Positions 63,613 to 64,000 of a stretch of 64,000 nt of DNA are shown here, one piece after another. How positions within the stretch are numbered: position 1 is the first letter of the stretch; each line of letters opens with the position of its first letter. The notes under the pieces are model-generated. The model was not told the DNA's origin. It made no database searches and saw only the letters and a program-made list of their open reading frames with translations. This stretch comes from Tenacibaculum piscium (GTDB lineage Bacteria; Bacteroidota; Bacteroidia; Flavobacteriales; Flavobacteriaceae), in the NCBI RefSeq assembly GCF_021390715.1, contig NZ_JAJGWT010000007.1, forward strand, positions 62,296 to 126,295, in the 5' to 3' direction. Position numbers and translations under genes: made by a program.

Positions 63613-64000
63613 TTATAAATAGTATTTTTTCTTCAACCAAAAGGAAACTCGAACCAATAAAATCAATGCAGGAACTTCAACTAATGGACCAATAACTCCT
63701 GCAAATGCTTGACCAGAATTCAATCCGAAAACTGCAATTGCAACTGCAATCGCTAACTCAAAATTATTCCCCGTTGCTGTAAATGCTACTGAAGCTGTTT
63801 TGTCATATTCTGCTCCTGATGCTTTGGTTAAGAAAAAACCAATTATAAACATTACAATAAAATAAATAAGTAAAGGAACAGCAATAATCAAAACATCCAT
63901 TGGTATTTCCACAATCAATTCTCCTTTTAGTGAAAACATAATTATAATTGTAAATAAAAGTGCAAGTAAGGTTATTGGTGAAATTGTCGGAATAAATTTA
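63613..64000 (-). CDS. acr3: ACR3-type arsenite efflux permease (partial, start beyond window)
   Basis: The frame is open to the right edge and contains about 128 residues of the C-terminal half. Upstream of the internal Met at 63939 it reads [20 protein letters not shown], followed by [21 protein letters not shown], then [21 protein letters not shown] and a final helix [20 protein letters not shown]. These are typical of ACR3 (bile-acid/arsenite permease). It exports arsenite using the membrane potential. It is first in the island on the minus strand. Confidence 0.9.
   Translation of the reverse strand, partial: KFIPTISPITLLALLFTIIIMFSLKGELIVEIPMDVLIIAVPLLIYFIVMFIIGFFLTKASGAEYDKTASVAFTATGNNFELAIAVAIAVFGLNSGQAFAGVIGPLVEVPALILLVRVSFWLKKKYYL

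Noticed and set aside
1-64000. tRNA, rRNA or prophage genes
   Set aside because: I found no cloverleaf with a plausible anticodon arm, no rRNA conserved stretches and no phage structural or integrase genes by eye; a tRNAscan run would be decisive.

Overview
The window looks like a chromosomal segment of a marine member of the Flavobacteriaceae (Bacteroidetes), of Tenacibaculum or Polaribacter type. The reasons are very low GC, absence of Shine-Dalgarno sites, TAnnTTTG promoter boxes, a type IX secretion (T9SS) gliding adhesin with a PorP/SprF partner, and core genes in flavobacterial form (RNA polymerase omega-like protein, prfB without a programmed frameshift, tRNA-guanine transglycosylase without its zinc cysteines). 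The genus is inferred; no rRNA or tRNA gene was seen.

Layout. 1-10.8 kb: the 3' 9.7 kb of a giant SprB-like repeat adhesin (its start lies outside the window), its PorP/SprF partner and a terminator. 11-22 kb: housekeeping genes (rluF, tgt, an LptF/G permease, an EamA transporter, accA, queE, a HerA-like ATPase, a lipoprotein, a ZIP transporter, a methyltransferase and a THUMP methyltransferase). 22-26.5 kb, minus strand: yiaA-like, HU, fmt, recQ and an AAA NTPase. 26.7-36.2 kb: DUF493, two SurA-type periplasmic proteins, MoxR, a SnoaL-like lipoprotein, an M1 aminopeptidase cluster, pepE and a DUF2383 protein. 36.4-48.7 kb, plus strand: phytase-like lipoprotein, dapA, ferritin, bamD, omega, coaBC, DUF4835, VIT1 transporter, recN, fabI, DUF3050 and a glycosyltransferase. 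48.7-53.8 kb, minus strand: small secreted protein, ArsC-like protein, prfB, an ECF sigma operon, a CopD-like protein and MarC.

53.8-60.3 kb is accessory. It holds small unknown membrane proteins, an acetyltransferase, a cluster of gene fragments at 55.97-56.77 kb, a b-type cytochrome, a TetR-peroxiredoxin pair with a candidate operator, and a DUF1275 protein. Three related boundary sequences at 56.76, 57.43 and 59.43 kb give it a cassette-like structure. 60.4 kb to the right edge is an arsenic island: an ACR3 efflux pump (cut by the edge), ArsR, an ArsE-like redox protein, OsmC, an ArsP-like permease, ArsF-like and ArsG-like proteins. The only arsenate reductase-like gene in view is about 11 kb away.

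Regulation. Several genes have a TAnnTTTG box ending exactly 5 nt before the start codon (bamD, prfB, the AAA NTPase, the phytase-like gene), which predicts leaderless mRNAs. Strong hairpin terminators separate most transcription units.
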